Assembly (NCBI RefSeq): GCF_000382405.1
Contig: NZ_KB908259.1
Span: 186,001 to 250,000 of the forward strand
DNA length: 64,000 nt
Direction of reading: 5' to 3'
Source: Mycobacterium sp. 141
Lineage (GTDB): Bacteria > Actinomycetota > Actinomycetes > Mycobacteriales > Mycobacteriaceae
Positions 20,823 to 31,092 of this stretch are shown one piece after another; within the stretch, counting starts at the first letter, position 1, and every line of letters starts with the position of its first letter. The notes under the pieces are model-generated. The model was not told the origin of the DNA, ran no database searches, and saw only the letters and a list, made by a program, of their open reading frames with translations. Made by a program: the position numbers and the translations under genes.

Positions 20823-22113
20823 GTGCACGCGCGACGCCGACCATCGCCGCGGTGATCTGTTCGATCTCACCGGGGGTGCAGATATACGGCGGCATCGCAT
20901 AGACCAGGTTGCGAAATGGGCGCAGCCAGACTCGGTGACGCAATGCAGCCGCGGTCGCCACCCTCATATCAACCGGTTGCTTCATCTCCACCACACCGAT
21001 CGCGCCGAGCACCCGCACATCGGCGACGCCGTCGAGGTCGCGAGCAGGAGCCAGGCCCTCTTGCAGCCTTGCCTCGATGGTGCGCACCTGAGTGCGCCAG
21101 TCGCTGTCGATCAGCAGTTCCACCGCGGCCACGCCGACCGCGCAGGCCAGTGCGTTCGCCATGAAGGTGGGCCCGTGCATGAGCGCACCCGGCTCCCCCG
21201 AGCTGATCGTCTGCGCGACTGTGGCCGTGCACAGGGTGGCGGCCAGGGTGATGTAGCCGCCGGTCAGTGCCTTGCCGACGCACATGATGTCGGGGCTGAC
21301 TCCGGCATGGTTCGCGGCGAACAACTCGCCGGTGCGACCGAAACCGGTGGCGATCTCGTCGAAGATCAGCAGCACGCCGTGGCGATCGCAGGCCGCGCGC
21401 AGATCCGACAGGTAGCGCGGATCGTGGAACCGCATACCGCCTGCACCCTGCACGACCGGCTCGACGATCACCGCGGCGATCTCGTCGGCGCGCTCGGCGA
21501 GCTGCCGCTCGAACGCCGCGCTATAGGCGGGGTCGTAACCACTGGGCACCTGCGGTGCGAACTCCTGGTCGACCAACACGTCGGTCCACAGTGAATGCAT
21601 GCCGCCGTGGGGGTCGCACACGCTCATCGGAGTGAACGTGTCGCCGTGGTAGCCACCCCGCCACGTCATCAGGCGGTGCTTGCCGACACGCCCGACGCTG
21701 CGCCAGTACTGCAGCGCCATTTTCACAGCCACCTCGACCGAAACCGAACCCGAGTCGCTGAAGAAGACAGTGTCAAGGCCGGCCGGGGTCAGCTCTACCA
21801 ATAACTGCGCCAGACGCGCCGCCGGCTCATGGGTGAGGCCGCCGAACATGACGTGGTTCATCGTGGTCATCTGGCGGGTGATCGCCCGGTCCAGGACGGG
21901 GTGCCCGTGGCCGTGCACCGCCGTCCACCAGGAAGCCATCGCGTCGAGTACTTCGATCTGCTCGCCGTCAGTGGGATCGATCACGGTCAGCCAGGCACCC
22001 TTGGCACCGACGGCCACCACCGGTGTCAACGCTTCGGACCCGACGGGGCTGTACGGGTGCCAGACGTGTGCCGCATCGATGGCACTGATCTGGGCTGGTG
22101 TCAGCTCAGCCAC
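20815..22113 (-). CDS. bioA: Adenosylmethionine-8-amino-7-oxononanoate aminotransferase BioA
   Basis: PLP class III aminotransferase (432 aa) making 7,8-diaminopelargonate, using SAM as amino donor. Motifs: [56 protein letters not shown] lysine in [13 protein letters not shown] start at GTG 22113 ([13 protein letters not shown]) because it aligns with the M. tuberculosis start and TAGGCT lies 8 nt upstream as a leaderless -10. ATG 22158 is the alternative and adds 15 residues. Its stop overlaps the bioF operator. Confidence 0.93.
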   Translation of the reverse strand: MAELTPAQISAIDAAHVWHPYSPVGSEALTPVVAVGAKGAWLTVIDPTDGEQIEVLDAMASWWTAVHGHGHPVLDRAITRQMTTMNHVMFGGLTHEPAARLAQLLVELTPAGLDTVFFSDSGSVSVEVAVKMALQYWRSVGRVGKHRLMTWRGGYHGDTFTPMSVCDPHGGMHSLWTDVLVDQEFAPQVPSGYDPAYSAAFERQLAERADEIAAVIVEPVVQGAGGMRFHDPRYLSDLRAACDRHGVLLIFDEIATGFGRTGELFAANHAGVSPDIMCVGKALTGGYITLAATLCTATVAQTISSGEPGALMHGPTFMANALACAVGVAAVELLIDSDWRTQVRTIEARLQEGLAPARDLDGVADVRVLGAIGVVEMKQPVDMRVATAAALRHRVWLRPFRNLVYAMPPYICTPGEIEQITAAMVGVARALA

Positions 22114-22204
22114 AGAGCGGCAGCCTATCGCTTTGCTCACCCGCGACGTTGTTGACATGTGAAATGTGAGCGGCACGACGTTATTAGGTAAATTGTCCTC
22201 GACC

Positions 22205-24376
22205 ATGATGACCCTCGCCCCAGCCCGGTCGGCGCCGACCACCGATGACTCGCGCGCGACCCCCGCCGCCATGGGGACCCGGAAGTCGGGTTTCTACCGG
22301 CACGATCTGGACGGCCTGCGCGGTATCGCCATCGCGCTGGTCGCTGTTTTCCATGTCTGGTTCGGGCGTGTTTCCGGTGGTGTGGACGTTTTTCTGGCGT
22401 TGTCGGGGTTCTTTTTCGGCGGCAAGTTGTTGCGCACCGCCCTCACCCCTGGCGCGTCGCTGCGCCCTGTCCCCGAAGTGATCCGACTGGTCCGTCGGCT
22501 GTTGCCGGCACTGGTCGTAGTGCTCGCGGCCGCAGCGGTGCTGACCATCCTGATCCAACCGGAGACCCGCTGGGAAACATTTGCCGACCAGAGCCTGGCA
22601 AGCTTGGGCTACTACCAGAACTGGGAGCTGGCCAGCACCGCAGCGAACTATCTGCGCGCAGGTGAAGCTGTCAGCCCGCTGCAGCACATCTGGTCGATGT
22701 CGGTACAAGGCCAGTTCTATATCGCGTTTCTTGCCCTGATCTTCGGATTTGCCTGCCTGGGTCGGAAGGTCTTCGGTCGACACCTGCGCACGGCATTCGT
22801 CGTGCTGCTGAGCACGCTCACCGTCGCGTCCTTCGTGTACGCGATCATCGCCCACAACATCGACCAGGCGACCGCGTACTACAACAGCTTTGCGCGTGCC
22901 TGGGAGTTGCTGCTCGGCGCCCTGGTCGGCGCGGTCGTGCCCCGTGTCCGGTGGCCGATGTGGCTGCGCACCGTGGTCGCGACGGTTGCCCTGGCCGCGA
23001 TCCTGTCCTGCGGCGCATTCATCGACGGTGTCAAGGAATTCCCTGGGCCGTGGGCCCTGGTCCCGGTTGGGGCCACGATGCTGTTCATCCTCTCCGCAGC
23101 CAATCTGATGACGGGCACCGGGTCGGATGACCGACTTCCGGCACCCAACCGGATGCTGGCAACCAAGCCGTTCGTCTCACTCGGCTCGATGGCCTACTCG
23201 CTGTACCTGTGGCACTGGCCCCTGCTGATCTTCTGGCTGTCCTACACCGGCCATACGCGGACCAGCTTCCTTGAGGGCGCAGTTGTGCTCCTGATCTCCG
23301 GAATGCTGGCTTGGCTCACCACCCACTACGTCGAGGAGCCGCTGCGGTTACAGAGGTCGACGAAGTCGGCCACGCCCGCGCCGGTCATCCCGCTACAGGC
23401 TCGGTTGAAACGCCCGACCATCGTGCTGGGCTCCGTGGTCGCCCTGCTCGGTGTCGCCTTGACCGCCACGTCGTTCACCTGGCGGGAACACGTCACCGTG
23501 CAGCGGGCCAACGGCAAGGAACTGGCCGGGTTGTCGGCGCGGGACTATCCCGGCGCCCGAGCGCTGCTCAACCACGAGCGGGTGCCGAAGCTGCCCATGC
23601 GGCCGACCGTCCTGGAAGCCAAGGACGATCTGCCGGCCACCACGTTGGAAGGCTGCATCAGCGATTTCTCCAACGCCGATGTCATCACGTGCACCTACGG
23701 TGACAAGAACGCAACGCGTACCATCGCACTGGCCGGCGGATCGCACGCCGAGCACTGGATCACTGCACTCGATCTGCTCGGCCAGTCGCACCACTTCAAG
23801 GTCGTCACGTACCTGAAGATGGGCTGTCCGCTGACCACCGAGGAAGTCCCTCTGGTGATGGGCGACAACCACCCGTATCCGAAGTGCCACCAATGGAATG
23901 ACGAGGTCATGTCCCGGCTCATCACCGACCGGCCCGACTATGTGTTCACCACCTCGACCCGGCCGTGGAACATCAAACCAGGCGATGTAATGCCGAGCAC
24001 CTATATCGGCATTTGGGACACGCTGTCCAAGAACAACATTCCCGTTCTCGCCATGCGGGACACACCCTGGCTGGTACGGAACGGTCAGCCGTTCTTTCCA
24101 TCCGACTGCCTGGCCAAAGGCGGCAACGCCGTCTCCTGCGGCGTGGAGCGGTCCAAGGTGCTTTCCGACCGGAACCCGACACTGGATTTTGTCCAGCAGT
24201 TCCCGAATTTGAAGCCACTCGACATGAGCAATGCGGTGTGCCGTAAGGACTATTGCCGTGCGGTGGAGGGAAATGTATTGCTGTACCACGACTCTCATCA
24301 CATTTCTACGACGTATATGAGAACCATGACGGGTGAGCTCGGCCGCCAGATGGCGGCTACCACGGGGTGGTGGTGA
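22205..24376 (+). CDS. Acyltransferase-3 membrane protein fused to an SGNH domain
   Basis: 723-aa protein of the OafA/Rv1565c type. The N-terminal about 400 aa form an acyltransferase-3 domain with about ten hydrophobic segments and the catalytic-type opening [22 protein letters not shown]-terminal extracytoplasmic SGNH-hydrolase-like domain follows, with [10 protein letters not shown] (GxSH) and DSHHIST (DxxH). Such proteins O-acylate cell-envelope glycans or lipids; substrate unknown. I start at ATG 22205, with TAAATT at 22189-22194 as possible -10. An in-frame GTG at 22166 would add 13 residues. It overlaps treX by 4 nt (GTGA), suggesting coexpression with trehalose genes. Confidence 0.85.
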   Translation: MMTLAPARSAPTTDDSRATPAAMGTRKSGFYRHDLDGLRGIAIALVAVFHVWFGRVSGGVDVFLALSGFFFGGKLLRTALTPGASLRPVPEVIRLVRRLLPALVVVLAAAAVLTILIQPETRWETFADQSLASLGYYQNWELASTAANYLRAGEAVSPLQHIWSMSVQGQFYIAFLALIFGFACLGRKVFGRHLRTAFVVLLSTLTVASFVYAIIAHNIDQATAYYNSFARAWELLLGALVGAVVPRVRWPMWLRTVVATVALAAILSCGAFIDGVKEFPGPWALVPVGATMLFILSAANLMTGTGSDDRLPAPNRMLATKPFVSLGSMAYSLYLWHWPLLIFWLSYTGHTRTSFLEGAVVLLISGMLAWLTTHYVEEPLRLQRSTKSATPAPVIPLQARLKRPTIVLGSVVALLGVALTATSFTWREHVTVQRANGKELAGLSARDYPGARALLNHERVPKLPMRPTVLEAKDDLPATTLEGCISDFSNADVITCTYGDKNATRTIALAGGSHAEHWITALDLLGQSHHFKVVTYLKMGCPLTTEEVPLVMGDNHPYPKCHQWNDEVMSRLITDRPDYVFTTSTRPWNIKPGDVMPSTYIGIWDTLSKNNIPVLAMRDTPWLVRNGQPFFPSDCLAKGGNAVSCGVERSKVLSDRNPTLDFVQQFPNLKPLDMSNAVCRKDYCRAVEGNVLLYHDSHHISTTYMRTMTGELGRQMAATTGWW

Positions 24377-26580
24377 CAGTGACCTCCGCTACCCAGCCGA
24401 CCTCCGCTACCCAGCCGACCCCCGCTACCCAGCCGCCCCTGCCCCCGGCCCACGCGACGTCGACGGTCTGGCCCGGTGACCCCTATCCGCTGGGTTCGAC
24501 CTATGACGGTGCCGGAACCAACTTCTCCCTCTACTCCGAGGTCGCCGAACGCGTCGAACTGTGCCTGGTCGCCAAGGACGGCACCGAGGAACGGATCAAC
24601 CTCGACGAGGTCGACGGATACGTGTGGCACGCCTATCTGCCGACCATCACCCCGGGTCAGCGGTACGGATACCGGGTTTACGGTCCGTGGGATCCGAGCG
24701 CCGGGCATCGATGTGATCCCAGCAAGCTGCTGCTGGACCCGTACGGCAAATCGTTCCATGGCGACTTCGACTTCACCCAGGCGTTGTTCTCCTACGACCT
24801 GACCGCGGAGCCACCCGGCACCGGGACTCCCCCGCAGGTGGATTCGCTGGGCCACACCATGACCAGCGTGGTGATCAATCCGTTCTTCCAGTGGGGATCC
24901 GACCGTGCACCCAAGACCCCGTATCACGACACGGTGATCTACGAGGCGCACGTCAAGGGCATGACTCAGACCCACCACGGTATCCCTGAGGCGCTGCGTG
25001 GAACGTATGCAGGCCTGAGCCATCCGGTGATCATCGAGCACCTCAAATCCCTGCACGTCACGGCCATCGAACTGATGCCCGTGCATCAGTTCATGCACGA
25101 TCAACGGCTGCTGGACCTGGGGTTGCGCAATTACTGGGGTTACAACACCGTGGGGTTTTTCGCGCCGCACTACCAGTACGCCGCCAACCCACACGCGGGC
25201 GGCGCTGTGGCCGAGTTCAAGACCATGGTCAAGGCATTCCACGACGCGGGCATCGAGGTGATCCTCGACGTGGTCTACAACCACACCGCCGAAGGCAACC
25301 ACCTGGGCCCGACCATCAACTTCCGCGGCATCGACAACGCCGGCTACTACCGTCTGATGGACGGCCAGCGTGAGCTCTACAAGGATTTCACCGGGACCGG
25401 CAACAGCCTCAACGCGCGTCATCCGCACACCCTGCAGCTCATCATGGATTCGCTGCGGTACTGGGTGCTGGAGATGCACGTCGACGGGTTCCGCTTCGAC
25501 CTGGCCTCGACGCTGGCGCGCGAGTTCTACGACGTCGACCGGCTTTCGGCGTTCTTCGATCTGGTGCAGCAAGATCCGGTGGTCAGCCAGGTCAAGCTGA
25601 TCGCCGAACCGTGGGACGTCGGCGAGGGCGGCTACCAGGTCGGAAATTTTCCAGGTTTATGGACCGAGTGGAACGGGAAATACCGCGACACTATGCGTGA
25701 TTACTGGCGGGGAGAGTCCGCAACCCTGGGTGAGTTCGCGTCCCGGCTGACCGGTTCGTCGGACCTCTATGAGGCGACGGGCCGCCGGCCCGGCGCCAGC
25801 ATCAACTTCGTCACCTGCCACGACGGGTTCACGCTGCGGGACCTGGTGTCCTACAACGAGAAACACAACATGGCCAACGGCGAGGACAACCGCGACGGCG
25901 AAAGCCACAATCGGTCCTGGAACTGCGGCATCGAAGGACCGACCGACGACCCGGACATCCTGACGCTGCGCGCCAAGCAGATGCGCAACATCATGGGGAC
26001 CCTGATGCTCTCGCAGGGGACCCCGATGATCGCGCACGGCGACGAGATCGGCCGCACCCAGCTGGGCAACAACAATGTGTACTGCCAGGATTCGGAGCTG
26101 TCCTGGATGGATTGGTCGTTGTGCGAGACCAACGCCGACCTGCTTGAGTTCACGCGCAAGATCGTCAAATTCCGCAAGCAGCACCCGGTCTTCAAACGCC
26201 GCAGGTTCTTCGAGGGCAAACCGATCCGCAGTGGGGATCAGGTGCGTGACATCGCGTGGCTGACTCCATCCGGAACCGAGATGACACCGGATGACTGGGG
26301 CACGGGCCTGGGTACGTGCGTGGCAGTTTTTCTCAACGGCGATGCGATCGAGGCGCCCGATGCTCGAGGCGAGCGTGTGGTCGACGATTCATTTCTGCTG
26401 TGCTTCAACGCCAATGACCACACTCAGGATTTCGTCACGCCGGACGGCGACTACGCCAGCCAGTGGACTGCGACGTTCGACACCGCCGATCCGACCGGCG
26501 CGTCAGATCTGGTCGTGGCCGCCGGAGAGAAGATCTCGCTGCAAGCCCGTTCGCTCCTCGTCCTGAAGAAGACGGCCTGA
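24373..26580 (+). CDS. treX: Glycogen debranching enzyme TreX/GlgX
   Basis: GH13 debranching enzyme, 735 aa, that hydrolyses alpha-1,6 branches of glycogen to give linear maltooligosaccharides for TreY. N-terminal CBM48-like beta domain (YPLGSTYDGAGTNFSLYSE) then the catalytic barrel: DVVYNHTAEG, GFRFDLAS (nucleophile Asp), IAEPWDVG (acid/base Glu), CHDGFTLRDL. I start at GTG 24373, which overlaps the preceding stop as GTGA; GTGs at 24367 and 24379 also work. The N-terminal tail contains three copies of a 6-residue TSATQP-type repeat absent from M. tuberculosis TreX. Confidence 0.92.
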   Translation: MTVTSATQPTSATQPTPATQPPLPPAHATSTVWPGDPYPLGSTYDGAGTNFSLYSEVAERVELCLVAKDGTEERINLDEVDGYVWHAYLPTITPGQRYGYRVYGPWDPSAGHRCDPSKLLLDPYGKSFHGDFDFTQALFSYDLTAEPPGTGTPPQVDSLGHTMTSVVINPFFQWGSDRAPKTPYHDTVIYEAHVKGMTQTHHGIPEALRGTYAGLSHPVIIEHLKSLHVTAIELMPVHQFMHDQRLLDLGLRNYWGYNTVGFFAPHYQYAANPHAGGAVAEFKTMVKAFHDAGIEVILDVVYNHTAEGNHLGPTINFRGIDNAGYYRLMDGQRELYKDFTGTGNSLNARHPHTLQLIMDSLRYWVLEMHVDGFRFDLASTLAREFYDVDRLSAFFDLVQQDPVVSQVKLIAEPWDVGEGGYQVGNFPGLWTEWNGKYRDTMRDYWRGESATLGEFASRLTGSSDLYEATGRRPGASINFVTCHDGFTLRDLVSYNEKHNMANGEDNRDGESHNRSWNCGIEGPTDDPDILTLRAKQMRNIMGTLMLSQGTPMIAHGDEIGRTQLGNNNVYCQDSELSWMDWSLCETNADLLEFTRKIVKFRKQHPVFKRRRFFEGKPIRSGDQVRDIAWLTPSGTEMTPDDWGTGLGTCVAVFLNGDAIEAPDARGERVVDDSFLLCFNANDHTQDFVTPDGDYASQWTATFDTADPTGASDLVVAAGEKISLQARSLLVLKKTA
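24381..24434 (+). repeat. Three tandem 18-bp repeats in the treX 5' end
   Basis: gacctccgctacccagcc repeated three times (24381-24398, 24399-24416, 24417-24434; the third has one change). In frame it encodes TSATQP, TSATQP, TPATQP in the disordered N-terminal tail. The copies are nearly identical, so the expansion is recent and the length is probably variable between strains. Confidence 0.85.
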
Positions 26581-26583
26581 GCG

Positions 26584-28851
26584 GTGACCTTCCCCGTCCT
26601 GTCCACGTACCGACTCCAAATGCGTGGCGACTGCTTCACGTTCGACGATGCGTTGGCGCTGCTCGACTATCTCGACGAGCTCGGGGTGTCGCATCTATAC
26701 CTGTCACCGATCCTCACCGCCGACGCGGATTCGACTCACGGGTACGACGTCACCGATCCGACGGCGGTCTCACCGGCGCTGGGCGGGCCGGATGGGCTGC
26801 ACCGGCTCTCTGCCGCCGCGCGCAAACGGAATATCGGCCTCATCGTTGATATCGTGCCCAACCACGTCGGCGTCTCCCATGCCGAGCAGAACCGGTGGTG
26901 GTGGGATGTCCTCGCCAACGGGCACGACTCCCCTTACGCGCAGTTCTTCGATATCGACTGGGATCTCGACAACGGCCGGATCGTGTTGCCGATCTTGGGT
27001 TCCGACGAGGACGCCGAACACCTGGAGGTCGACGGCGACGTTTTGCGGCTGGGCGATCTCGTGCTGCCGGTGGCCGCGGGCACTGGCGACGGCACCGGTG
27101 TGCAGGTGCACGACCGACAGCATTACCGGCTCACCGGATGGCGCGCCGGACAGTGCGGGTATCGCCGATTCTTCTCGATCACGTCGCTGGCCGCGCTGCG
27201 GCAGGAGGACCGCACGGTGTTCGACGCCACCCACACCGAGGTCCGGCGGTGGTTTGACGAGTCGCTTGTCGACGGCGTGCGCATCGACCACCCGGACGGA
27301 TTGTCCGATCCCGCCGGATATCTCGCCTGGCTGCGCGAACTGACCGGGCCGACGGCGTGGATCGTGGCGGAGAAGATCCTCGCCACCGACGAAAGCCTGG
27401 ACTCCTCGTTGCCGGTGGACGGCACCACGGGTTACGACGCGCTGCGGGAGGTCGGCGGTCTGTTCGTCGATCCCACCGGGGCAGCCGCCCTGACGAAACT
27501 GGCGGCGCAGGACGACGCGGCCCCGGAGATCGAACTCAAGACCACCACCGTCACCGACACTCTGGCCAGTGAGCTGGCCCGGCTCTGCCGCGTCATCTCG
27601 GCTGCCACGGGAGCCCGCGATGCCCGTCTACCCGTAGCCGTCGCGGCGCTGGTCAGCCGGATCCCGGTGTACCGCTGCGACTATCCGGCACTGGCCGCTG
27701 TGCTGCCGGTCGCCCTCGCCGAAACAGTGGTGGCCACACCGGAATTGGCTGACGTGTTGGCCATCGTGGCGGCAGCGGTGTCGACCAGCCCTGAAGCGGC
27801 GGCCCGGTTCAACCAGCTGTGTGGCGCGGCGACCGCGAAGTCGGTCGAGGATTGCCTGTTCTACCGCGATGCACGTCTGGTGTCACTCAACGAGGTCGGG
27901 GGCGACCCGGCGCTGTTCGGGGTCAGTGCCGCCGAATTCCATCAGCGGGCCGCAACTCGGGTCCGCCACTGGCCGTTGGCAATGACCGCATTGACCACGC
28001 ACGACACCAAGCGTGGTGAGGATGTGCGCGCCCGCATCGGGGTGCTGTCGCAGGTGTCCTCGGAGTGGGTCGACCGGATCGGTGAGTGGTCAGCGTTGGC
28101 TCCGCCCCCGGATGCCGGCACCGGGTTGTTCCTGTGGCAGAACATCTTCGGTGTCTGGCCGGCCGACGGCGTCGTGAGCGACGAGTTACGCACCCGGCTG
28201 CACGCCTACGCCGAGAAGGCCATCAGGGAGGCGGGCGTCCACACGTCCTGGCACGACCCCGACCCCGATTTCGAGGCAGCCGTTCACAATTGGCTCGATC
28301 AGGTGCTCGACGGTCCGGTCGCAGCCGGGCTGACGAACCTGACGACGCATCTGCACGCCCACACCCGCAATGACATTCTGGGCCAAAAGCTCATCCAGCT
28401 GACCGCACCGGGTGTGCCCGACGTGTACCAGGGCACCGAATTCCCCGAGGACAGTCTGGTCGACCCGGACAATCGCCGGCCCGTCGACTACGCAGCGCGT
28501 CGTCGCGCACTGCGGGAGAACAGCGAAGAGAAACTGCGAGTGACGAACACGGCGTTACGGTTGCGCCGGGAACGACCGGAGAGCTTCCTGAGCGGCAGCT
28601 ACCGGCCGGTACGAGCCGACGGACCTGCCGCAGCGCACGTGGTGTCGTTCCAACGCGGTAGCGACGTGTTGGTGGCCGTCAGCCGCTGGACCGTCCGTCT
28701 GGCCGAAACCGGTTGGGCAGACACCACGCTCACACTTCCCGACGGTGTCTGGGCCGACCGGCTCACCGGCGCACAGCACAGCGGGACGGTCCCCGCCGAC
28801 GGGCTTTTCGCCGAACTGCCGGTCGCACTGTTGGTGCGCGACAATGACTGA
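26584..28851 (+). CDS. treY: Maltooligosyl trehalose synthase TreY
   Basis: GH13 enzyme (755 aa) that isomerises the reducing-end alpha-1,4 bond of maltooligosaccharides to alpha-1,1. Typical opening STYRLQMRGDCFTFDDAL; catalytic blocks DIVPNHVGVS, VDGVRIDHPDGL (nucleophile), WIVAEKIL (acid), and TTHDTKRGEDVRARI near residue 470. GTG start at 26584, 3 nt after the treX stop. Member of the TreXYZ trehalose route. Confidence 0.94.
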   Translation: MTFPVLSTYRLQMRGDCFTFDDALALLDYLDELGVSHLYLSPILTADADSTHGYDVTDPTAVSPALGGPDGLHRLSAAARKRNIGLIVDIVPNHVGVSHAEQNRWWWDVLANGHDSPYAQFFDIDWDLDNGRIVLPILGSDEDAEHLEVDGDVLRLGDLVLPVAAGTGDGTGVQVHDRQHYRLTGWRAGQCGYRRFFSITSLAALRQEDRTVFDATHTEVRRWFDESLVDGVRIDHPDGLSDPAGYLAWLRELTGPTAWIVAEKILATDESLDSSLPVDGTTGYDALREVGGLFVDPTGAAALTKLAAQDDAAPEIELKTTTVTDTLASELARLCRVISAATGARDARLPVAVAALVSRIPVYRCDYPALAAVLPVALAETVVATPELADVLAIVAAAVSTSPEAAARFNQLCGAATAKSVEDCLFYRDARLVSLNEVGGDPALFGVSAAEFHQRAATRVRHWPLAMTALTTHDTKRGEDVRARIGVLSQVSSEWVDRIGEWSALAPPPDAGTGLFLWQNIFGVWPADGVVSDELRTRLHAYAEKAIREAGVHTSWHDPDPDFEAAVHNWLDQVLDGPVAAGLTNLTTHLHAHTRNDILGQKLIQLTAPGVPDVYQGTEFPEDSLVDPDNRRPVDYAARRRALRENSEEKLRVTNTALRLRRERPESFLSGSYRPVRADGPAAAHVVSFQRGSDVLVAVSRWTVRLAETGWADTTLTLPDGVWADRLTGAQHSGTVPADGLFAELPVALLVRDND

Positions 28852-30616
28852 ATTCGCGGTGTGGGCGCCGAAGCCCGAACGCGTCCGGCTCGACGTGAAC
28901 GGTGCCCGCCACGAGATGAACCGCACCGAGGACGGCTGGTGGCGCACCGATGTGGACGCCCCTGCTGACGCCCGATATGGATTCATCCTTGACGACGACC
29001 CGCAGGTAGTTCCGGACCCGCGCTCACCCCGCCAGCCCGACGGCGTGCACGAACGCTCCCGGCTGTGGCGCGCTCGACCGGACGCCTGGACCGACGCCGA
29101 CTGGACGGGCAAGTCCATCGCGGGCGGGGTGATCTACGAACTGCACATCGGCACGTTCACGCCGGCCGGGACTTTCGACGCAGCGATCGAAAAGCTCGAC
29201 TATCTGGTCGCCCTCGGCGTCGACTTCATTGAGCTGATGCCGGTCAACGCCTTCAACGGAACGTATGGCTGGGGCTACGACGGCGTGCTCTGGTATGCGG
29301 TGCACGAACCCTACGGCGGCCCCGACGGCCTGATCCGGCTCATCGACGCCTGCCATGCCCGCGGACTCGGTGTCCTCATCGACGCGGTGTTCAACCACCT
29401 CGGCCCGTCCGGCAACTACCTCCCCCGGTTCGGCCCGTACCTGTCTGCCGGCCACAACCCGTGGGGCAGCTCGATCAATCTGTCCGGCAACGACGCAGAC
29501 GAAGTACGTCGCTACATCCTCGACTGTGCCCTGCGGTGGATGCGGGAGTTCCACGCCGACGGGCTGCGGCTGGACGCCGTACACGCGCTGATGGACAACA
29601 CCGCGATCCACCTGCTGGAGGAACTGGCCACCGAAACGGACGCGCTGGCAGCAGAACTCGGCCGGCCGCTGTCGCTGATCGCCGAGAGCGACCTCAACGA
29701 CCCCCGCCTGATCACCCCGCGGGATCGTGGCGGCTACGGACTGACCGCACAGTGGGACGACGACATCCACCACGCCATCCACACTGCGGTCTCGGGCGAA
29801 AGACAGGGCTACTACGCCGATTTCGGGTCACTGCAGACCTTGGCGAGCACACTCAAGAACGGCTACTTCCACGCCGGCACCTACTCGTCGTTCCGGCACC
29901 GCAGGCACGGCCGCCCGCTGGACACCACGACCATTCCCGCCACCCGGCTACTGGCCTACACGCTGACCCATGATCAGGTCGGCAACCGGGCGGTCGGAGA
30001 CCGGCCGTCGCAGCAGCTGGACACCGGGCAGCTCGCCGTAAAGGCCGCACTTGCACTCGGATCTCCCTATACTGCAATGCTTTTCATGGGCGAAGAGTGG
30101 GGCTCGTCGTCGCCGTTCCAATTCTTCAGCTCGCACCCGGAACCTGAACTGGCTCGTGCCACGGCCGAAGGCCGCAAGGCCGAATTCGCCGAACACGGCT
30201 GGGATGCCGACGAGATTCCCGATCCTCAGGATCCGGCGACATTCGAGCGGTCCAAACTGAACTGGGACGAGATCGACGAAGGCGACCACGGCCGGTTACG
30301 GCGGCTCTACCACGATCTGATCGGCCTGCGCCACAACGAGGCCGATCTCGCCGATCCCTGGCTTGACCATCTGCACATCGAGTTCGATGAGCGGCAGCGC
30401 TGGATCGTGTTGCTCCGTGGCAGCCTCGCCATCGCCTGCAACCTGGGGGAAGCGGCCGCCAGCGTCCCGGTGACCGGAGACCTGGTGCTGGCGTGGGGCG
30501 CGCCGACGGTCGGTCCCGACGCCACTACGCTGGCCGGACATTCTTTCGCGATTCTGCGCACTGTCAAACCGCTGTCCACAACCGCCGAGCCTGTGGATAA
30601 CGCGTTACCCCGCTAG
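28844..30616 (+). CDS. treZ: Maltooligosyltrehalose trehalohydrolase TreZ
   Basis: GH13 enzyme (590 aa) releasing trehalose from maltooligosyl-trehalose. N-terminal CBM48-like part (FAVWAPKPERVRLDVNG), then ELHIGTFTPAGTFDAA, DAVFNHLGPSGNY, GLRLDAVHAL, IAESDLND and LTHDQVGNR. ATG 28844 overlaps the end of treY by 8 nt, and the longer upstream frame is not conserved. The three tre genes form one operon with the acyltransferase. Confidence 0.94.
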   Translation: MTEFAVWAPKPERVRLDVNGARHEMNRTEDGWWRTDVDAPADARYGFILDDDPQVVPDPRSPRQPDGVHERSRLWRARPDAWTDADWTGKSIAGGVIYELHIGTFTPAGTFDAAIEKLDYLVALGVDFIELMPVNAFNGTYGWGYDGVLWYAVHEPYGGPDGLIRLIDACHARGLGVLIDAVFNHLGPSGNYLPRFGPYLSAGHNPWGSSINLSGNDADEVRRYILDCALRWMREFHADGLRLDAVHALMDNTAIHLLEELATETDALAAELGRPLSLIAESDLNDPRLITPRDRGGYGLTAQWDDDIHHAIHTAVSGERQGYYADFGSLQTLASTLKNGYFHAGTYSSFRHRRHGRPLDTTTIPATRLLAYTLTHDQVGNRAVGDRPSQQLDTGQLAVKAALALGSPYTAMLFMGEEWGSSSPFQFFSSHPEPELARATAEGRKAEFAEHGWDADEIPDPQDPATFERSKLNWDEIDEGDHGRLRRLYHDLIGLRHNEADLADPWLDHLHIEFDERQRWIVLLRGSLAIACNLGEAAASVPVTGDLVLAWGAPTVGPDATTLAGHSFAILRTVKPLSTTAEPVDNALPR

Positions 30617-30641
30617 ACATCCTGGCGACGATGATGCGGGC

Positions 30642-31088
30642 ATGAGTGATCATGAATTGCTGCCCATCCCGCCGATCGAAACCGCCACCGACCCGATCCA
30701 TTCCGCCGCCGACTTGCGCGAGCGTTGGCGCGCCCTCATGGGTGATCTCGGGTTCGGGCAACGGTTACTGTGGGTCGGATTCGTCGGCGGCGACCGTCGG
30801 ATGTACAAGACCATGAGCCAGGTGCCGGTGCGGGCCCGACCGCAGCCGGGACTGGTCGAGTACATCGTCAGTCGACTCCCGCGAGTTCTGAGAGGGATGG
30901 AAGACGGCGCCACCGTTGCCATGCTGCTCACGCGGCCGGGACGCGGCCCCGTGTCGAACCTCGACCGCGACTGGGCATCGCTGCTGACCGTGTCTGCCGC
31001 CGCATACGACGTACCGCTGGAACCGATCTTCCGCGCCAACGACGACGCGGTGCTCGAGGTGGGGCCGACGCTGCGACTCGCCGGCTGA
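30642..31088 (+). CDS. Conserved hypothetical protein
   Basis: 148-aa cytosolic-looking protein with no signal peptide, transmembrane segment or motif that I recognise. Segments such as ADLRERWRALMGDLGFGQRLLWVGFVGGDRRMY (in pieces) and SNLDRDWASLLTVSAAA look well conserved-type, with a mixed helix/strand pattern. It follows treZ by 25 nt on the same strand and may be cotranscribed. Codon usage looks like its neighbours, so I judge it a real gene of unknown function. Confidence 0.65.
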   Translation: MSDHELLPIPPIETATDPIHSAADLRERWRALMGDLGFGQRLLWVGFVGGDRRMYKTMSQVPVRARPQPGLVEYIVSRLPRVLRGMEDGATVAMLLTRPGRGPVSNLDRDWASLLTVSAAAYDVPLEPIFRANDDAVLEVGPTLRLAG

Positions 31089-31092
31089 CCGC

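Noticed and set aside
22114..22204. Third BioQ operator upstream of bioA
   Set aside because: No TGAAC-N3-GTTCA palindrome is present in this gap.
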